A stretch of DNA of 64,000 bases from Sorangium cellulosum So0157-2 (GCF_000418325.1 NC_021658.1:11360001-11424000), one strand, 5' to 3'. Counted from the first letter of the stretch, positions 52,103 through 61,053 are shown. Program-made: numbers and translations. The notes: generated by a model not told the origin, from the sequence alone.

Positions 52103-52702
52103 ATGCATGCAGGTCAGCAGCGGGATCAACCCCTCCGTGCGCGCGGCGCGTGCGGGTGGGCTCGGCGACTCTCCGGCATGCTCACCCCGCTGGTCCCGCT
52201 CGCGGTAGCCGCGTGCCGCGGCGACTGTCCGCGCGTCGAAGCCTCGCAGCCGCGCGCTGACGCCACGCAGCCCCGCGCTGACGCGCCGCGCGCTGACGCC
52301 GCGCAGCTGCGCGCAGGCGTGCCGGCGAGCCAGGCGGAGACGGCGAGACGGGAGAAGCCGTCGAACCCCGCGCCGACGGCGACCGTCGTCCCCGCGCCGT
52401 GGCACCTCACGATCCAGCCGACCGCAGGCGACGGCGTGAGGATCGCGAGCATGGATATCCGCAGCTTCACGTCCCCCCTGCTGGAGCCGGGCGACGTCAT
52501 CCTCGCCGTCGACGGGCGGCCGGTCCACTCGATGGCAGGGCTGGAGAGCGACCTGCGCGCCTGCGCGCCCGGGAACATGGTGGTGCTCACCGTGCTGCGC
52601 AACGAGACCACGATCGACTACGCGATGCTCCAGGTCCCGGCCGACGACGCTCCGGCGCCCGCGCCGGCCAGCGCAGCGGAGCAGGGCCGGCCCGGCGGCT
52701 GA
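52103..52702 (+). CDS. Lipoprotein with PDZ-like domain
   Basis: The 199-residue product has a basic N-terminus and hydrophobic LTPLVPLAVAAC lipobox. A low-complexity run of PRADA units (ASQPRADATQPRADAPRADAAQ) precedes a PDZ-like domain (GVRIASMDIRSFTSPLLEPGDVILAVDGRPVHSMAGLESDLRACAPGNMVVLTVLRN), as in HtrA and GspC C-terminal PDZs, but without a protease. Start ATG 52103 has several GGAGG-like sites upstream; ATG 52178 is an alternative. Confidence 0.75.
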   Translation: MHAGQQRDQPLRARGACGWARRLSGMLTPLVPLAVAACRGDCPRVEASQPRADATQPRADAPRADAAQLRAGVPASQAETARREKPSNPAPTATVVPAPWHLTIQPTAGDGVRIASMDIRSFTSPLLEPGDVILAVDGRPVHSMAGLESDLRACAPGNMVVLTVLRNETTIDYAMLQVPADDAPAPAPASAAEQGRPGG

Positions 52703-52770
52703 CCGCGCCCTCGCCTCCGCCGCGGGCGCGCTCGAGCGGCCCCCGCCTGGCGGGGCGGCCGGCGCGTCCG

Positions 52771-53714
52771 TCAGCGCGCTCGAGCGCCGCGCCCCCTGCC
52801 GGGCGCCGGGGCGCCGCCTCGCTTGCCGCTCAGGAAGGCGAACGCCTGGTCGACCTGATCGTCGGTCATCGCGTGCCCCGCGCGCGGCTTGCCGAGCGAC
52901 CTCGAAGGCCACTTCAGCCGGCGGAGCATCTTCGCGAGCGCGACCTGGTCCCGGTGCGCCGGGTCCTTGCCGCCCCAGCCGACGAAGATCGGCGCGCGCG
53001 CCTTGGTCTGCGCGCCGGCCCGCTCCAGGTAGCGCGCGCCCGAGCCGCCCGCGAACGCCGCGTAGCCGTCGACCGGCAGCCGCCCGCGCATCGCCAGCGA
53101 CGTCGCGTAGTACGCGCCGTTCGAGAAGCCGAACACGAACACCCGCTCGAAGCGGCCGCCCGCGCGCCGCTCGAGCTCCGCGCGCGCCGCGTCCCACTCG
53201 GCGAGCAGCGCATCCTCGTGGGTCGCCTGCGCCGCGGTGGCGGTGGGCCAGCACCACCACTCTTCCATCGTCTTCGGCCCGATCCCCCTGCGGCCGCGCG
53301 GCATCATCACGGCGACGCCGTGCCGCGCGCCGGCCCGCGCGGCGCCCCGCTGTTGCGCCCACTGCCACCCTGAATCGGGCTGAACGACGCCGTGCAGGTA
53401 GATCACGAGCACGCGGGGGCCCGGCGCTGCTTTGGCCGGCAGGAAGGCGCACACCTCGCCGGGCAGCGCGGCGAGCTCCGGCGCGCACCACCGCGCCGCC
53501 GCCGCGGCCTGCGGGCCGAGGGCGCGTCCGCCGAGGGCGCGTCCGCCGAGGGCGCGTCCGCCGAGGGCGCGTCCGCCGAGGGCGCGTCCGCCGAGGGCGC
53601 GTCCGCCGAGGGCGCGTCCGCCGAGGGCTGGCCGGCGCCGTCGCCGCTGGCAGAAGCGGGCGCGCCCGCGGCCAGGAGCGCGGCCAGGGAGAGCACCATC
53701 GCGAGCGAGCGCAT
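52771..53714 (-). pseudogene. Secreted alpha/beta hydrolase, signal peptide out of frame
   Basis: From ATG 53714 a clean signal peptide (MRSLAMVLSLAALLAAGAPASA) leads into seven SADAP repeats and then runs out of frame. In the neighbouring frame, from about 53520 to 52771, lies a feruloyl-esterase/PHB-depolymerase-like hydrolase. It has VLVIYLHG, VAVMMPRGRRG and nucleophile elbow FGFSNGAYYATSLAMRG, then YAAFAGGSGARYL, PIFVGWGGKDPAHRDQ and RAGHAMTDDQV with the catalytic His. One extra G near 53511-53520 would join the two halves. Whether this is a real frameshift or a base-call error cannot be told. The downstream protein is convergent with the PDZ gene. Confidence 0.72.
53521..53625. repeat. 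Seven perfect 15-bp tandem repeats
   Basis: The unit ggcgcgtccgccgag is repeated seven times without change, encoding SADAP on the minus strand. A change in copy number keeps the frame. Confidence 0.95.
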
Positions 53715-53792
53715 GAGGGCGCAGTACCATGGCCGCGCCGCCGCCGGGTAGCGCGGCGCGCCCGCCGGCGGCGAGGCGGTCGCCTGCCCCGC

Positions 53793-54986
53793 TCAGGGAT
53801 CGAACGAATAGACGTCGCGGTTCCAGAGCTGACCGGGGCCCACGCCGCCGTCGCAGGCGAAATCCCACCCCGAGAACAGGTACATGGTGCCGTTCACCTC
53901 CGCGGCGACATGCCGCTTGAGCCTGACCAGCGGATCGCCGCCCGGCGACAGCTTGGTCCACTTCCGCTGGATCGCGCTGTACCGCCAGAGCTCCTCGACG
54001 GGGTTCTGCTCGAACGGCGCGCCGCACCCCGACGAGCCGCCCGACACGTCGCCTCCTTGCAGGTACAGGTCCCAGCCGACGACGGCCGCGGCGCCGTAGT
54101 TGCGCGGCGGCGTGATGTCGCGCCGCGCGCGCGGCGTCACCTCGGTCCACCGGCGGGTGCGCAGATCGAACTCCCAGGTATCGTCCAGCATCTCGAAGCC
54201 AGCGGCGCCCATCGTCTCGCCGCCGTACAGCGTCAGCTTGCCCCGGATCGGCGCCGCCCCCGCCATCGCCTCGTGCCGGCCGCGCGGCGAGCCGGGAGCG
54301 CCGGCGGGCACGAGCTCCTTCCACCGGTTCGACCCCAGATCGTACGCCCAGAGATCGTTCATGAACGCGAAGGCGCTGGTCACTCCGCCGAAGACATACA
54401 GCTTCCCGCCGGCGAACCAGACGTTCGGGCGGGACCGGCCGACCGGCCCGGCGTTCTCGGGGTGGATCTCGATCCAGGCGTCCGCGTCGGCGTCGTAAGC
54501 CCAGAGGTCGTCGTAGGCCACGAAATCGGAGAAGTCGGGGCTGTACGTCGCCCCGCCGAACACCAGCATGACGCCATTGCACTCGTCGGCCGCCGCGCCG
54601 GCGAACACGCGCGGCGGCGGCAGGTCCCCCGCCGGATCGAGGAGCTCCCAGGAATCGAGCGCGGTGTCGAATCGATAGAGATCGTTGTAAAAGGCGTTCT
54701 CGAAGGTCGAGAAGTCGTCTTTCATGCCGCCGAACAGGTAAACGGCGTCGCCGATCGCGGCGACCGCGGGGGTCGAGCGCTCCGTCGGCGCCGGACCGGA
54801 CGTGACCCGCTTGGTCCACGTGCCGGAAGCCCAGGCTTCGGCTGCGAACAGAACGACCGTCATCGCCGCCAGCGCGACGACGAGGTGCCGCGACGGCTTG
54901 CGCGCACGAGCTGCGTCAGGCGCCAGGCCGCCCGGGCGCCCCCCACGGACGGAACGGGACACGCCCCGTGCCAGGAAATTCTTCAT
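53793..54986 (-). CDS. Secreted Kelch-repeat (beta-propeller) protein
   Basis: The 397-residue product has an Arg-rich N-terminus and a signal sequence (RHLVVALAAMTVVLFAAEAWA). Six or more Kelch repeats of ~50 residues follow, each with a GG pair and distant Tyr/Trp (AVYLFGGMKDDFS...YNDLYRFDTALDSWELL; KLYVFGGVTSAFAFMNDLWAYDLGSNRWKEL). No catalytic tyrosine-copper motif of galactose oxidase is visible, so a binding role is more likely. ATG 54986 has GGAGG ten bases upstream. Confidence 0.88.
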   Translation of the reverse strand: MKNFLARGVSRSVRGGRPGGLAPDAARARKPSRHLVVALAAMTVVLFAAEAWASGTWTKRVTSGPAPTERSTPAVAAIGDAVYLFGGMKDDFSTFENAFYNDLYRFDTALDSWELLDPAGDLPPPRVFAGAAADECNGVMLVFGGATYSPDFSDFVAYDDLWAYDADADAWIEIHPENAGPVGRSRPNVWFAGGKLYVFGGVTSAFAFMNDLWAYDLGSNRWKELVPAGAPGSPRGRHEAMAGAAPIRGKLTLYGGETMGAAGFEMLDDTWEFDLRTRRWTEVTPRARRDITPPRNYGAAAVVGWDLYLQGGDVSGGSSGCGAPFEQNPVEELWRYSAIQRKWTKLSPGGDPLVRLKRHVAAEVNGTMYLFSGWDFACDGGVGPGQLWNRDVYSFDP

Positions 54987-55333
54987 ACCCCCTACCTCCA
55001 GCGGCGAGTCCGCTCGATGGCGCACCGCTCGAAACATTCGCTCGGCGACCGATGATTCGATCTCGCCGAGGACAGGCTACGGAGATCGATCGCACAAAAA
55101 CAAGAATCGAGCACCGCTCGTCGAATGCGCCGCCGACGAGCCGGGCAATGGCTTGCGCACCTTACGCACGATTCCGACGCTCGGGCATTGCGCGCGGCAA
55201 CGGCCCACGGACAGGCGCGCCAGGGGCGCGTCTTCTGGCGTGAGAAGAAGAGAAGAAACACAGAGGCGCAGAGGGCACAGAGGAGGAAGGAAGAGCGCAG
55301 AGCGAGCGGCCCCGCGGCGCGGGGCGATGCGGA

Positions 55334-56296
55334 TCAGAGCCGCATTTCGACGCCCGCGCCCGACGCGCTCAGCCACGGGGTCACGGAGCCCGCCTTGGGG
55401 GGGCTCGGCGCCGACTCGTTGAGCAGCAAGTAGAGCCCGACGCCGACGGTCGCGATGCCGACGCCGCCGAGCACGTCGCCGACGATCCCCTTGGCCCGCG
55501 CCGAGCTCGCGTCCGAGCCCGTGCCCGATCGCGCGTCGCTCGCCTGCTTCAAGCCGGCGAGGCCGAGGACGGCGCCGCCGGCGAAGATCGCGCCGCCCAC
55601 GCCCATCACGACGACCGGGAGCGTCCGGCTCGGCCCCTCGGATGCCTCGGCCAGGGGGGGCAGACCGCCCCCGGCGGCCGAGGCCCGCGAGGCTTCGGCG
55701 GCGGCCGGCGCGAGCGCGAGCGGGACCTCGACCGAGCCGCCGGCGGCGACGCTGAACCGGACCACCGCGGCGCGGTACCCCGGAGCGCTCGCCACGACCT
55801 CGTGGTCGCCCGGGTCGAGCTCGAGCACCTGGCCCGGCGCCGCGCGCACCGGCTTGCCGTCCAGGGCCAGGGCCAGCCCGTCGACCTTGCCCGGCTCGAC
55901 GGCGAGGGTCGCCCGGCCGATGCGCTTTTCGAGCTTCGCCACGGCCTCGCGCGCCGGACCGACGTAGGGCTCGGTCGTCGGCGTCGCCGGCTCCGCCAGG
56001 AAGGCGCGGAAGCTGGCGAGCGCGTCGACGAGGCGCCCCGTCTCCTTCTGCGCGACGCCGAGGCTGTACCGCGTGAGGGGCGTTGCCTTGATCTCCAGCG
56101 ACCGGGCGTACAGCGCCCGCGCCTCCTCCCAGCGCCCCTCCCGGGCGAACTTCGCCCCCTGGACGAACAGCACGCGCGCGGCAGCCACATCCCCCTTGCC
56201 CTGCGCCGCCGCGGGGAGCGGGGCCGCGGCGAGGAGCAGCGCCGCGGCGACGAAGACGAGCGTCCGCCTGGATCGAGCAGGAGAATGCGTCCTCAT
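55334..56296 (-). CDS. Exported TPR/PEGA-like protein
   Basis: The 320-residue product has a signal peptide (RRTLVFVAAALLLAAAPLPAAAQ) and TPR-like repeats (AAARVLFVQGAKFAREGRWEEARALYARSLEIKATPLTRYSLGVAQKETGRLVDALASFRAFL). A PEGA-like beta-sandwich (LALALDGKPVRAAPGQVLELDPGDHEVVASAPGYR), a low-complexity linker and two hydrophobic helices close it. This plan recurs in the pseudokinase partner at 17608-18582. ATG 56296 overlaps the stop of the preceding lipoprotein (ATGA). It lies in the same direction as the Ser/Thr kinase upstream and may form one operon with it. Confidence 0.82.
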   Translation of the reverse strand: MRTHSPARSRRTLVFVAAALLLAAAPLPAAAQGKGDVAAARVLFVQGAKFAREGRWEEARALYARSLEIKATPLTRYSLGVAQKETGRLVDALASFRAFLAEPATPTTEPYVGPAREAVAKLEKRIGRATLAVEPGKVDGLALALDGKPVRAAPGQVLELDPGDHEVVASAPGYRAAVVRFSVAAGGSVEVPLALAPAAAEASRASAAGGGLPPLAEASEGPSRTLPVVVMGVGGAIFAGGAVLGLAGLKQASDARSGTGSDASSARAKGIVGDVLGGVGIATVGVGLYLLLNESAPSPPKAGSVTPWLSASGAGVEMRL

Positions 56297-56646
56297 CGAC
56301 ACTCCCCCTCTCGGCAATGCTTGCCGTGCGGACATCGGTTGTCGCAAGCGCCGCAGTGATTGCGGTTGTTCCAAAGATTTGTCTCGCAATGGTGCGCCGG
56401 GTCCTCGTCGCAATCGGCGAAATGGGCGTTGCAGTGCGCTTCGCCGCCTGAGCTGCTGCTCGCACCGCCAGCGCCGCCGCCACCCCCGCCGCCGCTGCTC
56501 GCACCGCCGTCGCCGCTCCCGCCGCCGCCCAGGGGGCAGCCGACGAGCTTGCCGACGCAGGGGTCACCCGTCGAGCACCCAGGCACCTGGATCCCGATGG
56601 CCATCGAACCCAGAAGAAGCGTCGCGGCGAAGCGACAACCACCCAC
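56293..56646 (-). CDS. Small Cys-rich lipoprotein
   Basis: The 117-residue product starts at GTG 56646 (GGGGAG nine bases upstream) with VGGCRFAATLLLGSMAIGIQVPGC as lipoprotein signal, a Gly/Ser linker, then a Cys module (CNAHFADCDEDPAHHCETNL...CGACDNRCPHGKHC). The same module (ADCDGD..CEVNL...CGACGAVC) is in the lipoproteins of the tandem repeat. It is translationally coupled to the TPR/PEGA-like gene. Confidence 0.75.
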   Translation of the reverse strand: MGGCRFAATLLLGSMAIGIQVPGCSTGDPCVGKLVGCPLGGGGSGDGGASSGGGGGGGAGGASSSSGGEAHCNAHFADCDEDPAHHCETNLWNNRNHCGACDNRCPHGKHCREGECR

Positions 56647-56678
56647 CCTGCTGACTCCCCGGTACACGGCGCCTCCGC

Positions 56679-57243
56679 TCAGAATCGACCGCTCAAGGAA
56701 AGGCCCGTCACGCCCGACCCCACGAGCGGCGCGACCTGCACGCGGCGGTCCGGCGCGGAAGGTCGAGCGACCAGCGCGTAGATCACCGTTCCCACTCCGG
56801 CTGCCCCGACGATGAAGCTGCCGATGGCCACGTTGGTGAACGCGTACTGGAGGTCGACCGCATCGCTCAGCTCCGCCCGCGCCGCCGCCGCTGGCCGCGC
56901 TGCTCACGCCCTCGCCGCCGCTGCTCGCGCCCTCGCCGCCGCCGCTCGCGCCCTCGCCGCCGCCGCTCGCGCTGCTCGTCGCGCCCTCGGGGCCGGCGGT
57001 GCTCCCGGCGCCGCTCGCGCTCGTGCCGCTGCTCCGGCTGAGATCGCCACCGCCGCTCCCGTCGCCGGCCTGATCCTCTGGCCCCGCGGCGCCCTCGGCC
57101 GGTTCGTCCTTGTCGGACAGCTCGGTGCCGATCAGCGCGGAGCAGCCGCCCGATCCGAGCGGCGCCACAGCGAGCGCGGCCAGGAGGAGCAGCAGGTCGC
57201 CCGAGGCGCGAACGGCGCGAAACTTCACCCCACGATTGCGCAT
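56679..57243 (-). pseudogene. Lipoprotein N-terminus joined out of frame to a membrane-protein C-terminus
   Basis: From ATG 57243 the frame gives a lipoprotein signal (LLLLLAALAVAPLGSGGC, then SALIGTELSDKDEPAEG) and about 60 residues of Gly/Ser/Ala/Glu repeats (SGGGEGAS units). Near 56880 a one-base shift is needed to enter the frame that ends at 56679: ELSDAVDLQYAFTNVAIGSFIVGAAGVGTVIYALVARPS...VQVAPLVGSGVTGLSLSGRF. That end, with its membrane helix, is typical of the C-terminus of TPR/PEGA-like envelope proteins such as the one at 55334. Either a deletion fused two genes or the repeat region lost one base. Confidence 0.6.
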
Positions 57244-57250
57244 GATCACC

Positions 57251-59140
57251 TCAGAAATCGGGCGCCGCCGGCAGCGGCATGGACGTGGACGCAGGCGCCT
57301 GACGCGGCGGCGCGGCCCGCTGCGCGCGCGGCTCGGGCCGCTGCGGGCGCGCGTCGTCCCGCTGCAGGCGCGCGTCGTCCCGCTGCGGGCGCGCCTCGTC
57401 CCGCTGCGGGCGCGCCTCGTCCCGCTGCGGGCGCGCCTCGTCCTGCGGCGGGCGCGCCTCGTGGCGCGCGGCGTCCCGCTGCGGGCGCGCCTCGTCCCGC
57501 TGCGGGCGCGCCTCGACGCGCTGGGCGGGCGGCTCGGCCGGCGCCGAGGACGGCTCGATCTCGTCCCACGGGTCGGACAGCTCGCCCCAAGGATCGGCCG
57601 GATCGTCCCACGGATCGGCCGGCTCTGCCGGCTTCGCGGGCGGCTTGCCTGCCGGCGCGCCCCGCGCGGCCGTCTCGGGGGCGCTCGCGCGCGGCCCCCC
57701 GCCCCCGGCAGGCACGACGTCGGCCCGAGGCGCGGCCGGGGTCGCCCCCGGCAGCGCCAAGGCGGCGCCCGGCTCGAGGACCGGCGCTGCGGCCGCGACC
57801 GCCGGTCGCGCGTCGCCCGCGCTCGCACGCCCGCCCCGCACGTTCAGGCCCATCACGACGACCACCGGCGCGACGAAGGCGACGAGCACCCCGACAAGCA
57901 GCGCCTTCTGGAGCCGCAGCGGGGGCGCGAGCCCGATCGGAGCGGCGGCCAAGCCCTCGGACATCTTGATGGTGCCGCCCCGGCGCCCGGCAGGCGTGCC
58001 CGCCGCGGCCGGCGACGCGACCAGCGTCTTCCCTGCGCCGCGCAGGCGCGGCGCCGCCGCCTTCGCCCCCGACACGGCGCCGGCGACGCCGGTCGTCGCG
58101 AGAGCGGGCCGCTCCGCGGTGAGCGGCGACGCCGGCCCCCGCGCGAGCCACTGGTGCGCGAGCGACGTGCCCGCCACGTCCGCCGTGACCCCGCGCTCGA
58201 CGGCCCAGGACGCCAGCGCGCGGCCGAGCGACCGCATGGTGGGCCACCGCTCGGCCGGCGACTTGGCCAGACCCCGGCGGAGGATCGACCAGAGCTCCTC
58301 GTCGCCGGCGCCGAGCTGCGTCGTCGGCACCGGCTCCTTGTTGAAGATGGCCGAGATCACCGCGCCGAGGCTCTCCCCGGTGAACGGCCGCTGCCCGGTG
58401 ATGAGCTCGTACAGCACCACGCTGAACGCCCAGACGTCCGTCTGCTCGCCGACCTCCAGCTGGCCGTCGGCCTGCTCCGGCGACATGTACTCGGGGCTGC
58501 CGACGATCATCCCTCGCTGCGTGATCGCGGGGCTCACCGCGTTGGCCAGCTTGGCAATGCCGAAGTCGACGACCTTCGGGACATGGCCGCCCGCGCCGTC
58601 GGGCACGACGAGGATATTGGCAGGCTTGATGTCGCGATGAACGATGCTCTGCGCGTGCGCGGCCGCGAGGGCGCACGCCACCGGCAAGAGCATCTGGACC
58701 GCCTGCTCCGCCGGCATCCGGCCGTTCGCCTCCAGCCAGTTCGAGAGCGACGTGCCCTCGAGGAGCTCCATCACGAGGAACGGCTCGCCCGAGTCGGTCT
58801 CGCCGAAATCGAACACGCGCACGATGGCCGGGTGCCCGAGCCTCGCCGTCGCGCGCGCCTCCCGGAGCAGGCGCTCTGCGGCGTGCGCGTCGAACTGCTC
58901 CTCGTGGAGCACCTTGATCGCCACGTCGACGTCGAGCCACAAGCTGCGCGCCCGCCACACGGTGCCCATGCCGCCGGCGCCCAGCCGGCCCACGATCTGG
59001 TACTTGCCGGCGAGCACCTCGCCCACGGCGCGCTCCCGCTTCGGCAGCCCCCGGACGCAGGACGAGACCCCCCCCGTGCTCGCATCGCCTCTTCGGGCGA
59101 TCGCTCTGCTCTGGCCGGGGACGTGGTGCTCGCCGTTCAT
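57251..59140 (-). CDS. Hanks-type Ser/Thr protein kinase, membrane-anchored
   Basis: The 629-residue kinase has all catalytic motifs: GRLGAGGMGTVWRA, VAIK (Lys76), HRDIKPANI (Asp170), VDFG (Asp192), GSPEYMSPEQ and TDVWAFSVVLYEL. A ~140-residue juxtamembrane region leads to one membrane helix (LLVGVLVAFVAPVVVVMG). The outer part is Pro/Ala-rich with DPWDDP units and ends in about eight heptads of the ARPQRDE type, a basic, repetitive tail. It probably phosphorylates cytoplasmic targets in response to an envelope signal. ATG 59140 is chosen because the upstream extension lacks coding character; its Shine-Dalgarno is weak. Divergent from the FHA regulator, which may be a substrate (inference). 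Confidence 0.92.
   Translation of the reverse strand: MNGEHHVPGQSRAIARRGDASTGGVSSCVRGLPKRERAVGEVLAGKYQIVGRLGAGGMGTVWRARSLWLDVDVAIKVLHEEQFDAHAAERLLREARATARLGHPAIVRVFDFGETDSGEPFLVMELLEGTSLSNWLEANGRMPAEQAVQMLLPVACALAAAHAQSIVHRDIKPANILVVPDGAGGHVPKVVDFGIAKLANAVSPAITQRGMIVGSPEYMSPEQADGQLEVGEQTDVWAFSVVLYELITGQRPFTGESLGAVISAIFNKEPVPTTQLGAGDEELWSILRRGLAKSPAERWPTMRSLGRALASWAVERGVTADVAGTSLAHQWLARGPASPLTAERPALATTGVAGAVSGAKAAAPRLRGAGKTLVASPAAAGTPAGRRGGTIKMSEGLAAAPIGLAPPLRLQKALLVGVLVAFVAPVVVVMGLNVRGGRASAGDARPAVAAAAPVLEPGAALALPGATPAAPRADVVPAGGGGPRASAPETAARGAPAGKPPAKPAEPADPWDDPADPWGELSDPWDEIEPSSAPAEPPAQRVEARPQRDEARPQRDAARHEARPPQDEARPQRDEARPQRDEARPQRDDARLQRDDARPQRPEPRAQRAAPPRQAPASTSMPLPAAPDF
57330..57530. repeat. 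21-bp tandem repeats in the kinase tail
   Basis: A cgctgcgggcgcgcctcgtcc-type unit of 21 bp recurs about nine times with scattered changes, encoding ARPQRDE/D heptads of the kinase C-terminus. Copy number is likely variable. Confidence 0.8.
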
Positions 59141-59538
59141 GGGTCGACATCCACGAAAGCAAGCGGCGAACCATCCCCCGTTCCCCGGCCTCGGCCGTCG
59201 CTGCAGCGACGAAAACCCCGGCCAACGCCCGCTCGCCCGCGCCCCCCGCGGCGAGCTCGGCCCAGAGCCGCGACCTTTCGCGGCAAATAAAGCAAGAATC
59301 CTTATTTTTCGCGGGGAATCGGGCACGCGCATCGGTCACGCTGGGGCAATTTGCACCGGAACATTGCAAGAGGGAGCGACGCTCGCTCCCCGGTCCTCTA
59401 CCGCATCAGGAAGATTCCTATGTTGTTGGATGGCCCGCCCTCGGGTCGCTCCTCGGTCGATGGGAAGAGCGCTGCGCTGTCGGGCGACGTGCCCTGTGGG
59501 CGCTCTCCGGTAGGAAGGGCTCCACGCTGTCGGACAAC
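59141..59538. promoter_or_regulatory. Divergent regulatory region between kinase and FHA regulator
   Basis: About 400 bp with an A/T-rich patch (aataaagcaagaatccttattttt, 59284-59308) suited to divergent promoters. The dyad gggagcga-cgc-tcgctccc lies at 59372-59390. A pair of similar 20-mers (cgctgtcgggcgacgtgccc near 59476 and cgctgtcggacaacgtgtcc near 59526) precedes or overlaps the regulator start. No sigma-54 -24/-12 element with correct spacing was found. Confidence 0.45.
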
Positions 59539-61053
59539 GTGTCCCGAGGACGATCCTCCTCAGGAGGTTCCTCATCGCTGCGGGTCCGCGCTACACTCGA
59601 CGGCGACGTGGAGTCCACCACTGCACCCAGGACAACCCTGGACGATTCGCTCGGGACGGCCTCGGAACGCCTGCGTTCCAGGAGGCCGACGCCTGGGCTG
59701 GTGCTCGTCTTCTCCGTGGACTGCCCGCGCTGCGACGTCCTCCCGCTCGAGGACGGCGAGCTCGAGCTCGGGCGCGGCGAGGTCAGGGGCGTGCCCCTCG
59801 ACGACCTGCGGATGTCGCGCAGGCACGCGCGCGTGCGCTGGAACCAGGGCCAGTGGGAGGTCGAAGACCTCGATAGCCGGAACGGAACGTCGCTCGACGG
59901 CGTCCCGCTGACCGGCGCGCGCGCGGGCGACGAGCTGCGCATCGTGCGCACCGGCTCGTCGGTGTTCGTGATCCAGGCCGACGTGGAGCCGTTCCGGGCG
60001 GGGATCTCCACGGCCGGGGGCACGATCCTCGGGCCTACCCTCGCCCGCGCGTGGGACGCGGTCGATCGCGCGGCGCGCTTCGGGACCGCGCTGCACATCA
60101 CCGGCGAGAGCGGGACCGGCAAGGAGCACGCGGCGCGGGCCTTCCACGCCCTCGGCCCGCGCCGCGGGGGGCCGTTCGTCGCCGTGAACTGCGCCGCCAT
60201 CCCCGACGGCCTCGCCGAGCGGCTGCTCTTCGGCGCGCGGAAGGGGGCGTACTCGGGCGCCGCGGCCGACTCCGAGGGGTACGTGCAAGCCGCCCACGGC
60301 GGGGTCCTCTTCCTCGACGAGGTGGCCGAGCTCGATCTCGGGGTGCAAGCGAAGCTCCTCCGCGCGCTCGAGGCGAAGGAGGTGCTCCCGCTCGGCGCCT
60401 CGCGGCCCGTGCAGGTGGACTTCGCGCTCGTGTCGGCGACCCACAAGGACCTGCGCGCGCAGGTGGCCGCAGGGAAGCTCCGCGAGGATCTCTTCTTCCG
60501 CATCGCGCAGCCGGCGGTCCGCATCCCGCGGCTGCACGAGCGGCCCGAGGAGGTGCCGTGGCTCGTGGACGCGGCGCTGCGGAGCGCGGGCGCCGCCGTC
60601 GAGCGCGCCGACGCGGGCGCGCCGCCCGTGGCCCACGCCTCGCTCATCGAGGCGTGCCTCGTGCGGGCGTGGCCCGGAAACGTGCGGGAGCTGATGGCGG
60701 AGATCCGCGCGGCGGCGCAGGAGGCGCAGATCGAGAAGAGCCCGGTGATCCAGGCGCGGCACCTGTCGCCCTCGGCGGGGCAGGCCTTCGCCCCGGCGCA
60801 GGCGGGCCTCTCGGAGCACCCCTCGGACAGGGGCCGGCGGTCGTCGCTGCCCCCGGCCGGCGAGCGGCCGGCGCGGCGCGCGGCGTCGCTGCCCGCCGAC
60901 GAGGTCATCGAGGAGGTGCTGCGCCGCGAGGGCGGGAACGTGGCGCGCACGGCCCGCGCGCTGGGCGTGCACCGGACCCAGCTCCGCCGCTGGCTCGACC
61001 GGCGCTCGACGACCGACGAGGTCGCCGGCGACGACGACGACGCGGAGGGGTGA
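59539..61053 (+). CDS. FHA-domain AAA+ enhancer-binding-type transcription regulator
   Basis: The 504-residue product has an N-terminal FHA domain (about 70-125: LELGRGE, MSRRHARVRW, DSRNGTSLDG) that reads phosphothreonine. The NtrC-type AAA+ domain (about 160-400) has Walker A GESGTGKE (189-196), FVAVNCAAI, Walker B GGVLFLDE and sensor motifs. A Fis-type HTH ends it (GGNVARTARALGVHRTQLRRWL). The sigma-54 contact loop reads GAYSGA instead of GAFTGA. Myxobacteria use FHA-EBPs downstream of Ser/Thr kinases; the divergent kinase is a natural partner. Start is GTG 59539, but AGGAGG at about 59560 suggests a later, unidentified start may be used. Confidence 0.88.
   Translation: MSRGRSSSGGSSSLRVRATLDGDVESTTAPRTTLDDSLGTASERLRSRRPTPGLVLVFSVDCPRCDVLPLEDGELELGRGEVRGVPLDDLRMSRRHARVRWNQGQWEVEDLDSRNGTSLDGVPLTGARAGDELRIVRTGSSVFVIQADVEPFRAGISTAGGTILGPTLARAWDAVDRAARFGTALHITGESGTGKEHAARAFHALGPRRGGPFVAVNCAAIPDGLAERLLFGARKGAYSGAAADSEGYVQAAHGGVLFLDEVAELDLGVQAKLLRALEAKEVLPLGASRPVQVDFALVSATHKDLRAQVAAGKLREDLFFRIAQPAVRIPRLHERPEEVPWLVDAALRSAGAAVERADAGAPPVAHASLIEACLVRAWPGNVRELMAEIRAAAQEAQIEKSPVIQARHLSPSAGQAFAPAQAGLSEHPSDRGRRSSLPPAGERPARRAASLPADEVIEEVLRREGGNVARTARALGVHRTQLRRWLDRRSTTDEVAGDDDDAEG

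Noticed and set aside
59341..59356. Sigma-54 promoter ctggggcaatttgcac upstream of the FHA regulator
   Set aside because: The GG and GC dinucleotides are 10 bases apart rather than 12, so the -24/-12 spacing is wrong.
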